Positions 23,199 to 32,250 are shown, counted from the first letter of the stretch. The stretch: 64,000 nt of DNA from Posidoniimonas polymericola (GCF_007859935.1 NZ_SJPO01000010.1:156001-220000); one strand, 5' to 3'. Translations and numbers: made by a program. Notes: generated from the letters alone by a model not told the origin.

Positions 23199-23627
23199 TT
23201 ACCGCTGCTTCAGGATTAGCCCGATCACCGCGCCCGCGATGATGCCGGTCCCGAAGGCGACCGCCACCGATTCGATCGGCTTGCGACGCACCGCCTGTTC
23301 GGCCTGTGCGTGCTTGGCGGCGACCGCGTCGCGGACGTAGGCGGCCGCGTCGTTGGCGGCGTCGGATCCGCTCTGCAGATACTCCTGCGCGGTCGCGCTA
23401 GCCTGCTCTAGCATCGGGCGGAAGCGGGCGTCCAGCGCGACGAGCTTCTGCTCGATGAGCTGCTGGGTCTCGCCGGTTTTCTGCTGGATATAGCCGACTA
23501 GCTGCTGCACGTTGCCCTGAAACTCACGCACCTCGTCGCCGCTGAGCTCGCCCCAGCCTTCGTTCACTTTGCCCTTGAGTTCGGTCCAGTCGCCGGCGGC
23601 CTGCGTTTCGTAGCCTTGAGTGTTCAT
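23199..23627 (-). CDS. CsbD-like stress protein fused to a DUF883-like membrane tail
   Basis: A 142-residue protein. Residues 10-55 match CsbD-like proteins (WTELKGKVNEGWGELSGDEV, QQLVGYIQQKTGE); CsbD proteins are general stress proteins of unknown mechanism. The middle is a long helix (DARFRPMLEQASATAQEYL). The C terminus (KPIESVAVAFGTGIIAGAVI then GLILKQR) is the membrane tail seen in YqjD/ElaB/DUF883 proteins, which tether ribosomes to the membrane in E. coli. GGGAG lies ahead of the ATG. As first gene of the cassette it points to a stress or stationary-phase role for the group. Confidence 0.85.
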   Translation of the reverse strand: MNTQGYETQAAGDWTELKGKVNEGWGELSGDEVREFQGNVQQLVGYIQQKTGETQQLIEQKLVALDARFRPMLEQASATAQEYLQSGSDAANDAAAYVRDAVAAKHAQAEQAVRRKPIESVAVAFGTGIIAGAVIGLILKQR

Positions 23628-23976
23628 CGTGGGTCACTCCCTTTGAGATTCGAAGAGCGGGTCAGCCAATTGGCCGCACGTTCCTCTAGTTAGTGGCGTC
23701 TTCGTCGGGAACTTGGGAAGCAACTACCGCGCCAACTCCGACCGAGCAGTAAAACACGACAGAATGTGCGGATCCCGAGGGCGGCGCCGCCGCGAAGCGC
23801 GGATGCAAAACGGTCAGGTTGGCGGGAAGGCGACCACCCCCAAGCCGCCGTGCGAGCAGCCTCCCCCCTGACTGTCGGCCCGGCGGCCGCGGCACGCCGA
23901 TTGCTTCCCCATCGCTGGCGGTCGACCGTCCGTCGGGCGGGTCGACTGCTTCAGTCAAGGGCAGCCAGGAATCCCA
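23628..23976. other. Divergent intergenic region
   Basis: Must hold the promoters of the stress cassette (minus) and the AI-2E transporter (plus). Open frames here are Pro/Gly/Arg-rich and not convincing. No clear sigma motif was identified. Confidence 0.5.
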
Positions 23977-25104
23977 ATGTCAGAGCTAAGAGTTGCTTCC
24001 ATCGAAGATCCCCCCCGGGATCAGGGCCGCGAAGCGACGCCACCCGTGAGGTCCAGGTTGCCAATAGGCTCCGTAGAGCGACGTTGCCTGATTGTCCTCA
24101 CCGGCCTGGCGATCTTCTACACGTTCTACTTCACTCGCGCCATATTGCTGCCGACAACGCTAGCGGTGATGCTGAGCCTGGTGCTGAAGCCGGTCACGAA
24201 CCGGCTTCACAGGTGGGGCCTGCCGAACATGCTCGCGGCGATGCTGATCCTTACGGCGTTCTGCATCGCCACACTGCTGGGAGCTCGGGCGTTGTGGGAG
24301 CCAACCGCCGAACTGATGGGCGAGGCCCCCAAGAGCTTAAAGGTGCTGGGCGAAGAGCTGCGTGACCTCGCCACACCGCTTCAGCAGATCAAGGACGCCC
24401 AGACCAAGGTGGCGGACATGACGGCGGTTTCCGGCGAGGTGACTCCGCTCGAGGTGCGGATCAAGCAGCCGGCGCTCAGCAGCGAGATGCTCAACAGCAC
24501 CGGCGGGTTCGCTACCGGCGTGGTGATCACGGTGTCGCTGCTGTTCTTCCTGCTCTCGGCCGGCGACCACTTCATGGTAAAGACCGTCGAGGTGATGCCG
24601 ACCTGGCGAGAGAAGCGTGATGTCGTCGTGCTGCTGCAGGACCTGCAGAGCAAGGTTTCGACCTACCTGGGCGCGATCACGCTGATCAACATCGGTCTGG
24701 GCGTTGTGATCGGATTCGGGATGTGGGCGATTGGCATGCCTAACCCACTGTTGTGGGGCGTGCTGGCGGCGCTCTTCAATTACATCCCGTTCGCCGGCTT
24801 GGTGCTGGGCTCCGGCCTGGTTTTTCTGGCCGCGATGGCGGAGCTGCCGACCCTCGGCGAGCAGCTGATGGCTCCGGCGATCTACCTGGGGGCGAACGGC
24901 ATCGAGGCGAACCTCGTCACGCCAGCCGTGCTCGGCCGTTCGATCAGCCTCAACCCGGTGGTGATCCTGCTATCGGTCTTCGTTGGCGGCTGGGTGTGGG
25001 GCATCGGCGGCATCTTCCTTGCCGTGCCGATGCTGCTGGTGCTGAAGATCGCCTGCGACCACTACCGCAGCCTGCAACCGATCGGGGTGTTCCTGTCGAG
25101 CTGA
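23977..25104 (+). CDS. AI-2E family transporter (PerM/UPF0118)
   Basis: A 375-residue polytopic inner-membrane protein. The N-terminal helix pair (LTGLAIFYTFYFTRAILLPT) is followed by a typical soluble insert (about 100-175) and a C-terminal block of helices. Family motifs are readable: LLFFLLSAGDHFM, LINIGLGVVIGFGMWAIGMP, LWGVLAALFNYIPFAG and LVTPAVLGRSISLNPVVIL. Members include AI-2 exporters and sodium/proton antiporter-like proteins, so the substrate is open. AGGA precedes the ATG. Confidence 0.92.
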   Translation: MSELRVASIEDPPRDQGREATPPVRSRLPIGSVERRCLIVLTGLAIFYTFYFTRAILLPTTLAVMLSLVLKPVTNRLHRWGLPNMLAAMLILTAFCIATLLGARALWEPTAELMGEAPKSLKVLGEELRDLATPLQQIKDAQTKVADMTAVSGEVTPLEVRIKQPALSSEMLNSTGGFATGVVITVSLLFFLLSAGDHFMVKTVEVMPTWREKRDVVVLLQDLQSKVSTYLGAITLINIGLGVVIGFGMWAIGMPNPLLWGVLAALFNYIPFAGLVLGSGLVFLAAMAELPTLGEQLMAPAIYLGANGIEANLVTPAVLGRSISLNPVVILLSVFVGGWVWGIGGIFLAVPMLLVLKIACDHYRSLQPIGVFLSS

Positions 25105-25237
25105 TGGCGTGACGGCGGGATTGTCTCGCAGCCGTCGGCAATCTGCCGCTTGATGGGTTGACCCGGTCGTTCGGGCGGAGCACAATACCTTCCGGTCGGA
25201 CCGCTTTTCTTGCTAATCGGTAGGAACAGCGGCCTTT

Positions 25238-25642
25238 ATGCGTGCTTCGTTTCAGAAATGCGTCCCCCTCGCCCTCGCGGCTTTCTACAGTGCCCTCGCA
25301 CTGTTTGGGCAGACGCTGCACGCCCTCCCGTGGCTTGACCACTTCAGTACAAACGCCTGCGAGCACTGCAGCTGCGGCTTGAATCACGACGATTCGCCGT
25401 TCGCTCGTTACCGTCAGACCATCCCCTCGGGCGACCAGCGGCAGCCGGTCAATCCACAGCCGGTCGACGACTGTCCCATCTGCGCACTTTTCGCGCTATC
25501 GCAGGACCGACCTGCGCCGCGGCCGTTGGTTGTGGTCGCCGGCCTCGCGACCGTGGTCGCGCCGGCGATTGAACCCCGCGTTCCTTATGCCCCCGGACGT
25601 GCGCCGCGTTCGCGCGGGCCGCCCGCCGCGCCGCTGTTATAA
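25238..25642 (+). CDS. Exported or membrane Cys-rich protein (DUF2946-like)
   Basis: A 134-residue protein with an N-terminal hydrophobic segment (VPLALAAFYSALALFGQTLH). Two Cys clusters follow: CEHCSCGLNHDD (about 47-58) and DDCPICALFALSQ (about 84-96). A closing CP-x-C-x-L-F-A-L-S-Q segment is common in short planctomycete and proteobacterial DUF2946-like proteins that lie near metal-related genes. Possible metal binding is inferred from the Cys/His spacing. A DUF1559 pilin-like gene follows 182 nt downstream. The Pro/Arg-rich C-terminal 30 residues may be disordered. Confidence 0.6.
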   Translation: MRASFQKCVPLALAAFYSALALFGQTLHALPWLDHFSTNACEHCSCGLNHDDSPFARYRQTIPSGDQRQPVNPQPVDDCPICALFALSQDRPAPRPLVVVAGLATVVAPAIEPRVPYAPGRAPRSRGPPAAPLL

Positions 25643-25824
25643 GCGCGGTCACTTCCCAACTATCATCGCGGCCACGTCGCCGCGGTAGGGGGGACGGCTG
25701 CGCACCGATCGCCTCGCCGGCGTCTGGCGCATGTCGTCATGCGGTCCGACCACCGTTGCGGTAGACACGCCGCGTCGGCGGGGCCCTTCCGCTATTTGCC
25801 TGCCCACCTCGAAAGGAGGGGAGT

Positions 25825-26505
25825 ATGTCACGCGCCGCGCGCGTCGCGTTCACCCTGGTCGAGCTGCTGGTTGTTATCGCGATTGTGGGGCTTCTGATCG
25901 CCCTCCTTCTGCCGGCCGTCCAGGCCGCTCGGGGGGCGGCGCGTCGCACCCAGTGCGTGAACAACCTCCGCCAGATCGGCCTGGGATTGCACGGCTACTG
26001 CAACGACCACCACGGCAGGTTCCCGGAGACGATGCACACCATCGTCGACGCGGACGAGTCCCGGTCGTGGATCTACACGCTTGGGCCCTACACCGAGGCG
26101 GTGGACGAGCTGCGCATCTGCCCCGAGGACCCGCGTGGGCCCGAGCGGCTGCGGAAGAAGCTGACGAGCTACGTGCTCAACGACTACGTCACGGTCCCCC
26201 GCGGCGGGGCGATCACCAGCCTGCACGACCTGCCCGCCACCCACGCCACGGTGGTTGCGCTCGAGGCCTCTGACAACCTGCCGTTATCGTTCTACCACGA
26301 GCACATCCACGCCAAGGCGTGGTTCAAGCGGAGCAACGTGCGGGATCGGCTCGTCTGGTCGGCGGTCCAAGAAGAGATGCAGTCTGACCGCCACACTTCG
26401 GGCTCCCACTTGCTCTATGCGGACGCGCACGTGGAGTTTGTCGCCGAGTCGACGCTCCGTGAGTTGGCGGACCACGGCGACAACTTCATGCTGCCGCCTC
26501 AATAA
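25825..26505 (+). CDS. DUF1559 pilin-like (type II pseudopilin-type) protein
   Basis: A 226-residue protein with a class III prepilin leader and hydrophobic stalk: [20 protein letters not shown], cleavage expected between Ala8 and Phe9 and the conserved Glu five residues after cleavage. Prepilin leaders usually have Gly at -1, here Ala. DUF1559 family marks follow: [20 protein letters not shown] and the closing [14 protein letters not shown], which corresponds to the H-x9-DG motif with DA in place of DG. A very strong AGGAGGGGAGT site precedes the ATG. DUF1559 proteins are hugely expanded in Planctomycetes; a prepilin peptidase and the pilus platform at 14.5-17 kb could process or display it. 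Confidence 0.92.
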   Translation: MSRAARVAFTLVELLVVIAIVGLLIALLLPAVQAARGAARRTQCVNNLRQIGLGLHGYCNDHHGRFPETMHTIVDADESRSWIYTLGPYTEAVDELRICPEDPRGPERLRKKLTSYVLNDYVTVPRGGAITSLHDLPATHATVVALEASDNLPLSFYHEHIHAKAWFKRSNVRDRLVWSAVQEEMQSDRHTSGSHLLYADAHVEFVAESTLRELADHGDNFMLPPQ

Positions 26506-26524
26506 TCCTTAAATCCTACTATGA

Positions 26525-27187
26525 ATGAGAACGATTGCTATGAATGCGAAGATGCACGCGTTTTGCCTTGTGATCCTGTCTGCTGGCCCCGCGTCTGCCC
26601 AACTGCACGGCGGCGACGTCGATCTGACCGTCTCTGGTGGAAAGATCGTGACCGGCCAACGCGTTTACGGGGCCGAACTCGGCGAGATCCTGCCGAACGA
26701 AGTCGACGAGCCGGGATTCGACAGCGATCCGGGGACCTTCCCGGCCGGGTCGAGTGTTGGGTTCGCGTTTGTGGACTCGCTGCGGGTCTGGGATGGAATC
26801 GACTTTGATGAGATTGCTCCGTTGACGATGTCGACTCAGTTCGGGAGCTCGCTCGGCCCCGTTACTACGCCGTCGACCCCCGGCGTTGTGGAAGGGTTTG
26901 CCCTCAATGTAGCGGCCGACGGCTCGTGGCACCGCCACCTCGACTACCTGCTAAATCCCCCCGCCACAAACGGCGTCTACCTGCTGTCGCTCAAGCTCGG
27001 CAGCAGTGACCCCACTATCGGAGACTCGGAACCGCTGTACCTGGTTTTCAATCAGAATGTCGATGAGTCGGTGCACGACGCCGCAATCGACTACGTCAAA
27101 GCCAGGGTTGCCGGTATCCCCGAGCCGGCCAGCGTGGTGCTGCTAGCGGTGCTTGGCGCCGCGCTGGGGAAGCGTCGTCGTATCTAG
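26525..27187 (+). CDS. Exported PEP-CTERM protein
   Basis: A 220-residue protein with a signal peptide (ending GPASAQ) and a C-terminal sorting signal: IPEPASVVLLAVLGAALGKR, that is PEP, a hydrophobic helix and an Arg/Lys cluster. The body is beta-rich with no recognised domain (LTVSGGKIVTGQRVYGAELG). PEP-CTERM proteins are handled by exosortase/archaeosortase enzymes and usually end up at the surface or in exopolysaccharide. ATG 26525 and ATG 26540 are both possible; the second gives a shorter n-region. It starts 19 nt after the DUF1559 stop, so it is possibly co-transcribed. Confidence 0.78.
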   Translation: MRTIAMNAKMHAFCLVILSAGPASAQLHGGDVDLTVSGGKIVTGQRVYGAELGEILPNEVDEPGFDSDPGTFPAGSSVGFAFVDSLRVWDGIDFDEIAPLTMSTQFGSSLGPVTTPSTPGVVEGFALNVAADGSWHRHLDYLLNPPATNGVYLLSLKLGSSDPTIGDSEPLYLVFNQNVDESVHDAAIDYVKARVAGIPEPASVVLLAVLGAALGKRRRI

Positions 27188-27206
27188 CCGAGACGCTATT
27201 CAGAGA

Positions 27207-27237
27207 CGCCCGGGCGCCTGATTTCGGCGCCCGGGCG
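27207..27237. terminator. Strong hairpin between convergent genes
   Basis: A 12-bp perfect GC-only stem (CGCCCGGGCGCC, arms 27207-27218 and 27226-27237) with a 7-nt loop. There is no T run on either side. It sits exactly between two convergent stops, so it may terminate or protect both transcripts. Confidence 0.7.
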
Positions 27238-27243
27238 CCCCTC

Positions 27244-28068
27244 TTACTGCTTCTCTTTTGTCAACTCCGAGAGGATGCCCTTAAGCCGCACCAGCGACTT
27301 GGCCCGGGCCTCGTAGTTCGGATCGCCTTCGCTAGCCGACTCGCCGGCCCGCATGTAGGCGTGGCCCGCGCCCTCGTAGGCGACCGGGTCGTACTTCTTG
27401 CCCAGCGTTTCCATCTTCTTCTTGACCTCGGGCACGGCGCCGGTGATGCGGTGGTCGTTGCCGCCGTAGAATCCATAAACCGGCGCCGAGATCGCCTGGT
27501 AGGTGGCGTCGTCCTGCGGCGCCGTGCCGTAGAAAACGCAGGCCGCCGAGACGCCACTGTTGGTGGCCGCGTGGGCGAACGACTTGCCGCCGCCCCAGCA
27601 GAAGCCGGCCGCCGCCACCACTCCCGTTCCCGCCGGGTGCTTCTGGGCGAACGCGATCACCGCGTCGAGGTCGGCGCCAACCTGCTCGTCCGGCAGCTTG
27701 TAGATGCCGTTGCGGGCGGCGTCGGCCGAGCCGAACGCCTCGGTACCGCCGCCGTCGGGGCCGGTCCCGCTGAGCAGGTCCGGCGCGATCGCCAGGTAGC
27801 CGGCCTCGGCCATCTGGTCGGCAAACGAGCGGGCCCAGACGTTCAGGCCGCGGTTCTCGTGGATCACGACCAACGCGGCTGTTGGGCCCGGAGCTTCGGG
27901 GAACGCGACGAACGTCCGCACCGTGCGGCCGGCGTCAGTCTTGATGTTGACCCACTCGTGGTGCCGCGGCGAGTTCTCCAGGCGGGTCACCGGGTCCTCA
28001 CCCTGCGCGCGGACCGTAGACAAGAGCGAGACAAAGACCGCAAGGCAGGGGAGGGTGGCGTGACGCAT
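27244..28068 (-). CDS. Exported dienelactone hydrolase-family alpha/beta hydrolase
   Basis: A 274-residue protein with a signal peptide (about 1-21, ending VRAQ). The dienelactone hydrolase triad is readable: Cys157 (AGFCWGGGKS), Asp205 (YGGNDHRI) and His236 (EGAGHAYMR). The oxyanion-hole region is VVIHENRGLNVWARSFADQM and the segment LAIAPDLLSG is typical. Members hydrolyse lactones or esters; the exported form suggests a periplasmic substrate. GGAG lies before the ATG. Confidence 0.92.
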   Translation of the reverse strand: MRHATLPCLAVFVSLLSTVRAQGEDPVTRLENSPRHHEWVNIKTDAGRTVRTFVAFPEAPGPTAALVVIHENRGLNVWARSFADQMAEAGYLAIAPDLLSGTGPDGGGTEAFGSADAARNGIYKLPDEQVGADLDAVIAFAQKHPAGTGVVAAAGFCWGGGKSFAHAATNSGVSAACVFYGTAPQDDATYQAISAPVYGFYGGNDHRITGAVPEVKKKMETLGKKYDPVAYEGAGHAYMRAGESASEGDPNYEARAKSLVRLKGILSELTKEKQ

Positions 28069-28155
28069 GCTTGGGGCTCCAGTTGCAAAGACGAGGGCCG
28101 GACGAGGTTGCTGACCATCGTATCAACTCCGCCGCGGTCCAGACGTGTCGCCGGC

Positions 28156-28195
28156 GCAAAAAAGAAGCCGGCGGTTTGCGAACAAACCGCCGGCT
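28156..28195 (-). terminator. Terminator of the lamin-tail PEP-CTERM gene
   Basis: On the minus strand there is a 12-bp perfect stem (AGCCGGCGGTTT, arms 28166-28177 and 28184-28195), a 6-nt loop and then TTCTTTTTTG. It lies about 50 bases after the stop of the gene at 28244-29845. Confidence 0.9.
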
Positions 28196-28243
28196 CTCAA
28201 TTAGCAATTCTGCCCCACGCCCCCGCTAGTGGGGCGGGAAAGA

Positions 28244-29845
28244 CTACGAGCGACGGCAGACAAACCCGACGCCAACTAGGGCCGCCAGCAGCAGCGCGGT
28301 GGGCTCGGGGGCCGCCGCGGCCGACGGGCCGGGGGCGGCCATGGCGCCGTAGTTCGACGCCCAAACGGCGTAGTCGCCAGGAGTCAGCGTGGCGCCGTTG
28401 TCGTCACGCCAGAAGACGTAGTCGGCCGCGTCGACCAATCCGTCGCCGGTGAAGTCGCCGGCCAGACCAGAGGCCTCGCCGATCATGTCGAAGGTCGGCG
28501 GACGAATCTGGACCAGCGACTGGTCTACCGATTCGCGGTAGCCAATGTAGAAAGTGCCGATCATGTCGGTCGTGGCGGTGTGGGTGAAGGTCTGGTCGCC
28601 GAAGACCGCGACCACGTCACCGGTAACGGGGTCGTAGTCGAGCGACAGGCGGTACCAGTCGGACGCCATCTCACCCATCTCAATGCTTTCGAGGACGGTC
28701 CAGTCGCCGCTAGCCGGGTTGCTCGGGCCGCCATCGTTGAAGTCGACCAGCATAACGCGGTTAAGGCTCGCGCTGTCTTCCTTCTGGATCACCCAGCCGA
28801 TGCCGGTGTTGCCGTTCGCGGTGCCGACGTCGCCGAAGAACAGGCCCGTTGGGTCCGGCAGGTTGTGGAGGCTGCCGGTAGTGCCGATGCCGTAGGTGGT
28901 GGACTCGGCGCCGCCTCCGCCGTAGGGGACGGTGTCGATGTAAGCGTACATGTCATAGCTGGTGATCAGCTCCGGCGCAAAGCTCATGTTGCCGCCGCCC
29001 GACTCGTCCCATGCCATGATCGCGTTGCCGCCCTGAGGCGACGCCGGGATGGCGTTCGGGTTGATGGTATCGACGACCGTAGGATCGACAACACGGGGCA
29101 CGGTGAACGAGCCGCTCATGCCGGGCACGGGATCGTTCGACGCCGCGGAAAGTCCATCGACGTCCGGAATCGAATAGGCGCCGGTCATCAGCAAACCGTT
29201 CGAGGCGCCCGGCGTGGTCGGCACGATGCCGAAATCGGCGCCGCTGTTGTTAGTGTCGCGGCCGTCGATGTAGCGGCCGATTGAGATCGGGTGGTCCGGG
29301 CGGTCGTAGTTCTGAGTGTTTCCCCACCAGCCGGCGCCAACCTCAGCGATCTGGGCCGCGGTCAGGTTGGCGTTGCCCTTGTTGGCCTCGTACGCGATGG
29401 CGTCGACAATGGTCGTCGGGCCGTTGCGGAGCTCGATCACGGTGTTGGCGTTCGGCCACAGGTCGAGCGAGTTGCCGAGGTCCTGGTCCAGGTTGGGAGT
29501 GCCGGTGGCGCCCAGCACGTAGTACTCACCCGCGGCGAGCATGGTGCCGGACGGGATGAAGTCTTCGAAGAACAAGAAGTTGTCGGCGAGCTCGATGCTC
29601 GCGACGCTCCAATCGCCGATGTTCACGGCCGAGGCGCCGGCGTTGTAGAGCTCGATGTACTCGGCGAAGCGGCTCGCATTCGGAGACGAGTCGTACGCCA
29701 GCTCGTTGATCACCACCTGCGCGTTCGCGCCGGCGGTCAGCAGCAGGCCGGCGGCCAGGGCCGAGGCAATACGGGTGGGGGCGTTGCCCAGGAGGCGCCA
29801 CGCTGAGTTCATCATCTTTTGGCTCGTGGGGAGGTGTGCGGACAT
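28244..29845 (-). CDS. Exported lamin-tail-domain protein with dockerin-like repeat and PEP-CTERM signal
   Basis: A 533-residue protein if started at ATG 29845 (29815 is an alternative). Signal peptide to about residue 43 (TAGANAQ). A lamin tail domain follows (VVINELAYDSS, FAEYIELYNAGASAVNIGDW, YYVLGATGTP), then a beta-rich middle (about 290-460). Near the C terminus are a dockerin-like calcium-loop repeat (GDFTGDGLVDAADYVFWRDD) and a PEP-CTERM tail (APEPTALLLAALVGVGFVCR). Lamin tail domains in bacteria occur in surface proteins and may bind ligands or DNA; here it is likely a surface or matrix protein. No catalytic motif is seen. Confidence 0.85.
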   Translation of the reverse strand: MSAHLPTSQKMMNSAWRLLGNAPTRIASALAAGLLLTAGANAQVVINELAYDSSPNASRFAEYIELYNAGASAVNIGDWSVASIELADNFLFFEDFIPSGTMLAAGEYYVLGATGTPNLDQDLGNSLDLWPNANTVIELRNGPTTIVDAIAYEANKGNANLTAAQIAEVGAGWWGNTQNYDRPDHPISIGRYIDGRDTNNSGADFGIVPTTPGASNGLLMTGAYSIPDVDGLSAASNDPVPGMSGSFTVPRVVDPTVVDTINPNAIPASPQGGNAIMAWDESGGGNMSFAPELITSYDMYAYIDTVPYGGGGAESTTYGIGTTGSLHNLPDPTGLFFGDVGTANGNTGIGWVIQKEDSASLNRVMLVDFNDGGPSNPASGDWTVLESIEMGEMASDWYRLSLDYDPVTGDVVAVFGDQTFTHTATTDMIGTFYIGYRESVDQSLVQIRPPTFDMIGEASGLAGDFTGDGLVDAADYVFWRDDNGATLTPGDYAVWASNYGAMAAPGPSAAAAPEPTALLLAALVGVGFVCRRS

Positions 29846-30213
29846 GGTGGAGCTCTGATCCAAGAAGGGAATCGCCTGCCTGTATCGGGGGGGCGCCGTC
29901 GGAATCCGCAAGCGGCAAACCGTTGGCATCGCGTGTCGCTCACGCGGGGCCAAGCAGGCCGCGCACAAGCGTTCTCGCGCTCTCTCTTAGTAGAGTCACA
30001 ATCGCCCCAAACCTAAATGCAAAGCTTGCGCATTTAAGTCTGCGATTCGCGCGAAATTTGGCGAGGACGAAACGCAAGCACGGGAATCTTCGGGTAGCGA
30101 CGCAAAAGCGAGCGTGTTGTACGTCATGCAGTCGCCGGTTGGCCGCTGCGCTGATCCGCAAAGTCCGCTGGCGACCAGTTCTTGAGCGCGGCTCAAAATC
30201 GGAGCCCGAACAC
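29846..30213. other. Intergenic region with an AT-richer palindrome
   Basis: Should hold the promoter of the lamin-tail gene. TAAATGC/GCATTTA inverted repeats (30014-30020/30030-30036, 9-nt spacer) enclose AAGCTT and lie in an AT-richer patch; they could be an operator. No convincing gene is present. Confidence 0.4.
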
Positions 30214-30254
30214 GAAAAGTCCTCTAGCCCCAGCAAGGCCAGGGCTAGAGGACT
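30214..30254 (-). terminator. Terminator of the DUF1598 gene
   Basis: On the minus strand there is a 13-bp perfect stem (arms 30218-30230 and 30242-30254), an 11-nt loop and then TTTTCG. It lies about 40 bases after the stop of the DUF1598 gene. Confidence 0.85.
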
Positions 30255-30295
30255 CGGTTGTACGAAATCGTGGTAATCGCAGCAGAGCCGCGGGA

Positions 30296-31795
30296 TCAGT
30301 CCCACCACCACTGGCCGGCGTTCAGCCCGCTGAGGTCAACCTCTTCGCGGGTCGAGCTCACCTCGCCGGCCTCGTCGGCCAGCAGGTTGACCGGCTGCAG
30401 GGCTTCGCCGGGGCGGATCTGGACGCCGCCGCCGATTGGGGTCATCAGCGTGTTGCCCTTCCACAGGCTGTTCACGGCCGAGGCAACCTTCTGCGGCGCG
30501 TTCTCGGTCTGGACCGGGTAGGCCTGCTCGTCGGCGAAGGTCGTCATTTGCCAGTCGGCCTGCGAGTAGAGGTCGCGGTCCTGGATGAACGCCGCGGCTA
30601 CCGCCAGGTCGATGCAGTTGCGGAGCTGAGCGAACACGGGCGAACGCTCGGCGAGCTGCGGGTAGACCTTGGTGAACGCGTTGACGAACGCCTGGCTGGC
30701 GCGGTTGCCGCGGCCGACGGCCTGGCGGGCGCCCGACTGCTGGATCATCTCGTCCTCGCCGATCAGCTTCACGCCCTCGCCGACCATCTCCATCGCGAGC
30801 GAATCCTCGCTCACCCGGATCCGCTCGTAGTCGGGGACGAAGAACCAACGCTGCATCGCGTTGCGGGCGACATTCGACGGGTTGGCCCGGTCGACGTAGC
30901 TCTTCAGCCGTACTGGAGGCTGCTCAAGGCCGATGCCGATCAGCTTCATGCGGTAGTCGGCTTCGACCAGCACCTGGGCGAAATGGGTCGAGGCCGGGAC
31001 GCCGCCGACGGTGATCATCTGCGGACCGAGCTTCTCTTGCATCTTCGAGACCAGCATCTGGGTCTCGGCCTGGGTCGGCATGCGGCCGGTGCTGGTGCGG
31101 GAAAGGCCGCCGAGGAACTGCTGGAACTGAGCCAGGCCTTCCTGGGTGGGGTCGATCGAGCAGTAGATCAGCGGGTTGCTGCTGGCCGACTCGGCGGCAG
31201 CGCTGCCAGCCGGCGGGAACGCCCGCAGGGCGACCACCAGGTCTTGCAGCTCGATCACCGGCTGGCCGCTCTTGACGCCCAGCTTGCGTCCCTCGAGCGA
31301 CTCGGCCCACGGTTCGGCCGGGCCGGCAATGACCACATCCCCCGACTCGGGGTAGCAGAACACGTAGTCGATGCGGGTCAGCCCGGCCAGGTTTTGCATG
31401 ACGTCATCGGCCTCTTGGCCGGCGGCGATCTTGTTCTCGATCTCTTTCTCGAGCCGCGTCAGCGACACCTTGCGGAGTTTGCTCGGCTTGGTGAGGTCGC
31501 CTTCGAAGGCGGCCATTGCCTGCTGTACGCGTTGCCGCCCGAGGTTGCCTGTCGGGTCCGCCACCGAGACACGCTTCATCACGCCCTCGGCGTCGACGAC
31601 CACGCCCGAGGCGCCCTGGGTGCCGGTGGTGCCGCCACCGCCGCCTCCCAAGCCGCCACCGCCGCCTCCAAAGCCGCCGCCGCCTTGGCCACCGCCGCCG
31701 CCACCAAACTGGGCAGACGCCGGCACGACGCACAAAGCAACGGCCAGCAGGCCGCCAAACAGGCTACAAAAAAGTGTTGGAGCAGCGACACGCAT
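30296..31795 (-). CDS. Exported DUF1598 protein with N-terminal poly-Gly segment
   Basis: A 499-residue protein with a signal peptide (to about residue 28, VVPASAQ) and then a Gly-rich segment (about 30-57; runs of Gly broken by Gln, Phe and Leu). The rest (VVVDAEGVMKRVSVADPTGN, IDYVFCYPESGDVVIAGPAE, FFVPDYERIRVSEDSLAMEM) matches DUF1598, a family found mainly in Planctomycetes and of unknown function. CAGGGTGA lies about 8 nt before the ATG. The Gly segment at the mature N terminus recalls those in the pilus-like module, although the motif is not GGEFGG. Confidence 0.85.
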   Translation of the reverse strand: MRVAAPTLFCSLFGGLLAVALCVVPASAQFGGGGGGQGGGGFGGGGGGLGGGGGGTTGTQGASGVVVDAEGVMKRVSVADPTGNLGRQRVQQAMAAFEGDLTKPSKLRKVSLTRLEKEIENKIAAGQEADDVMQNLAGLTRIDYVFCYPESGDVVIAGPAEPWAESLEGRKLGVKSGQPVIELQDLVVALRAFPPAGSAAAESASSNPLIYCSIDPTQEGLAQFQQFLGGLSRTSTGRMPTQAETQMLVSKMQEKLGPQMITVGGVPASTHFAQVLVEADYRMKLIGIGLEQPPVRLKSYVDRANPSNVARNAMQRWFFVPDYERIRVSEDSLAMEMVGEGVKLIGEDEMIQQSGARQAVGRGNRASQAFVNAFTKVYPQLAERSPVFAQLRNCIDLAVAAAFIQDRDLYSQADWQMTTFADEQAYPVQTENAPQKVASAVNSLWKGNTLMTPIGGGVQIRPGEALQPVNLLADEAGEVSSTREEVDLSGLNAGQWWWD

Positions 31796-32250
31796 GGTCG
31801 GATCACCCTGGTAAGGTCGGCGGTTTCTTCTCGCCCGGCAGGGGCGGTGAGCAGCCGCCGGGGTTCCTGGTTCGCGGGGATGCCCGCCTTGCCAATTCTC
31901 GATGCGGCGGGCTGGGCGCAAGGTGGGTCGAAGACCCGTGGCACCTTCCGTTGATCGTAATCAGTCAAAATAGGTAAAGCAAGAAATAGGCAGGGTTTTG
32001 GGCGGTTCTGGCGCCCGCAACACGACGTAATCCCCGTCTCGCGGCCCTACCACCGCTACTGCCGGCGCCACCCGCAGGCCCCCAACCGGCATGTTGAGAA
32101 AACTCACCGCCAGAGGTTGCAAATTAACAACACGCCCCAAGTCGGGCGGTAGAGTTGCGTGGCCGACCCGCTGCGCGCTCCTGGAGGACGCTGCGGCGAG
32201 ACCGGCCCCAACCCCCTGACCACGCCGGATGCGGTCAGCCCCAGCCCAGC
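31796..32250. other. Divergent intergenic region
   Basis: Separates the DUF1598 gene (minus) from the DUF11 lipoprotein gene (plus). The AT-richer stretch near 31950-31990 reads on the minus strand TTGCTT, 17 bases, TGATTACGAT, a possible but weak promoter. No gene is seen. Confidence 0.4.

Noticed and set aside
23686..23958. A 90-codon minus-strand open frame starting at TTG
   Set aside because: Pro/Gly/Arg-rich without ribosome site or domain; it lies in a divergent promoter region.
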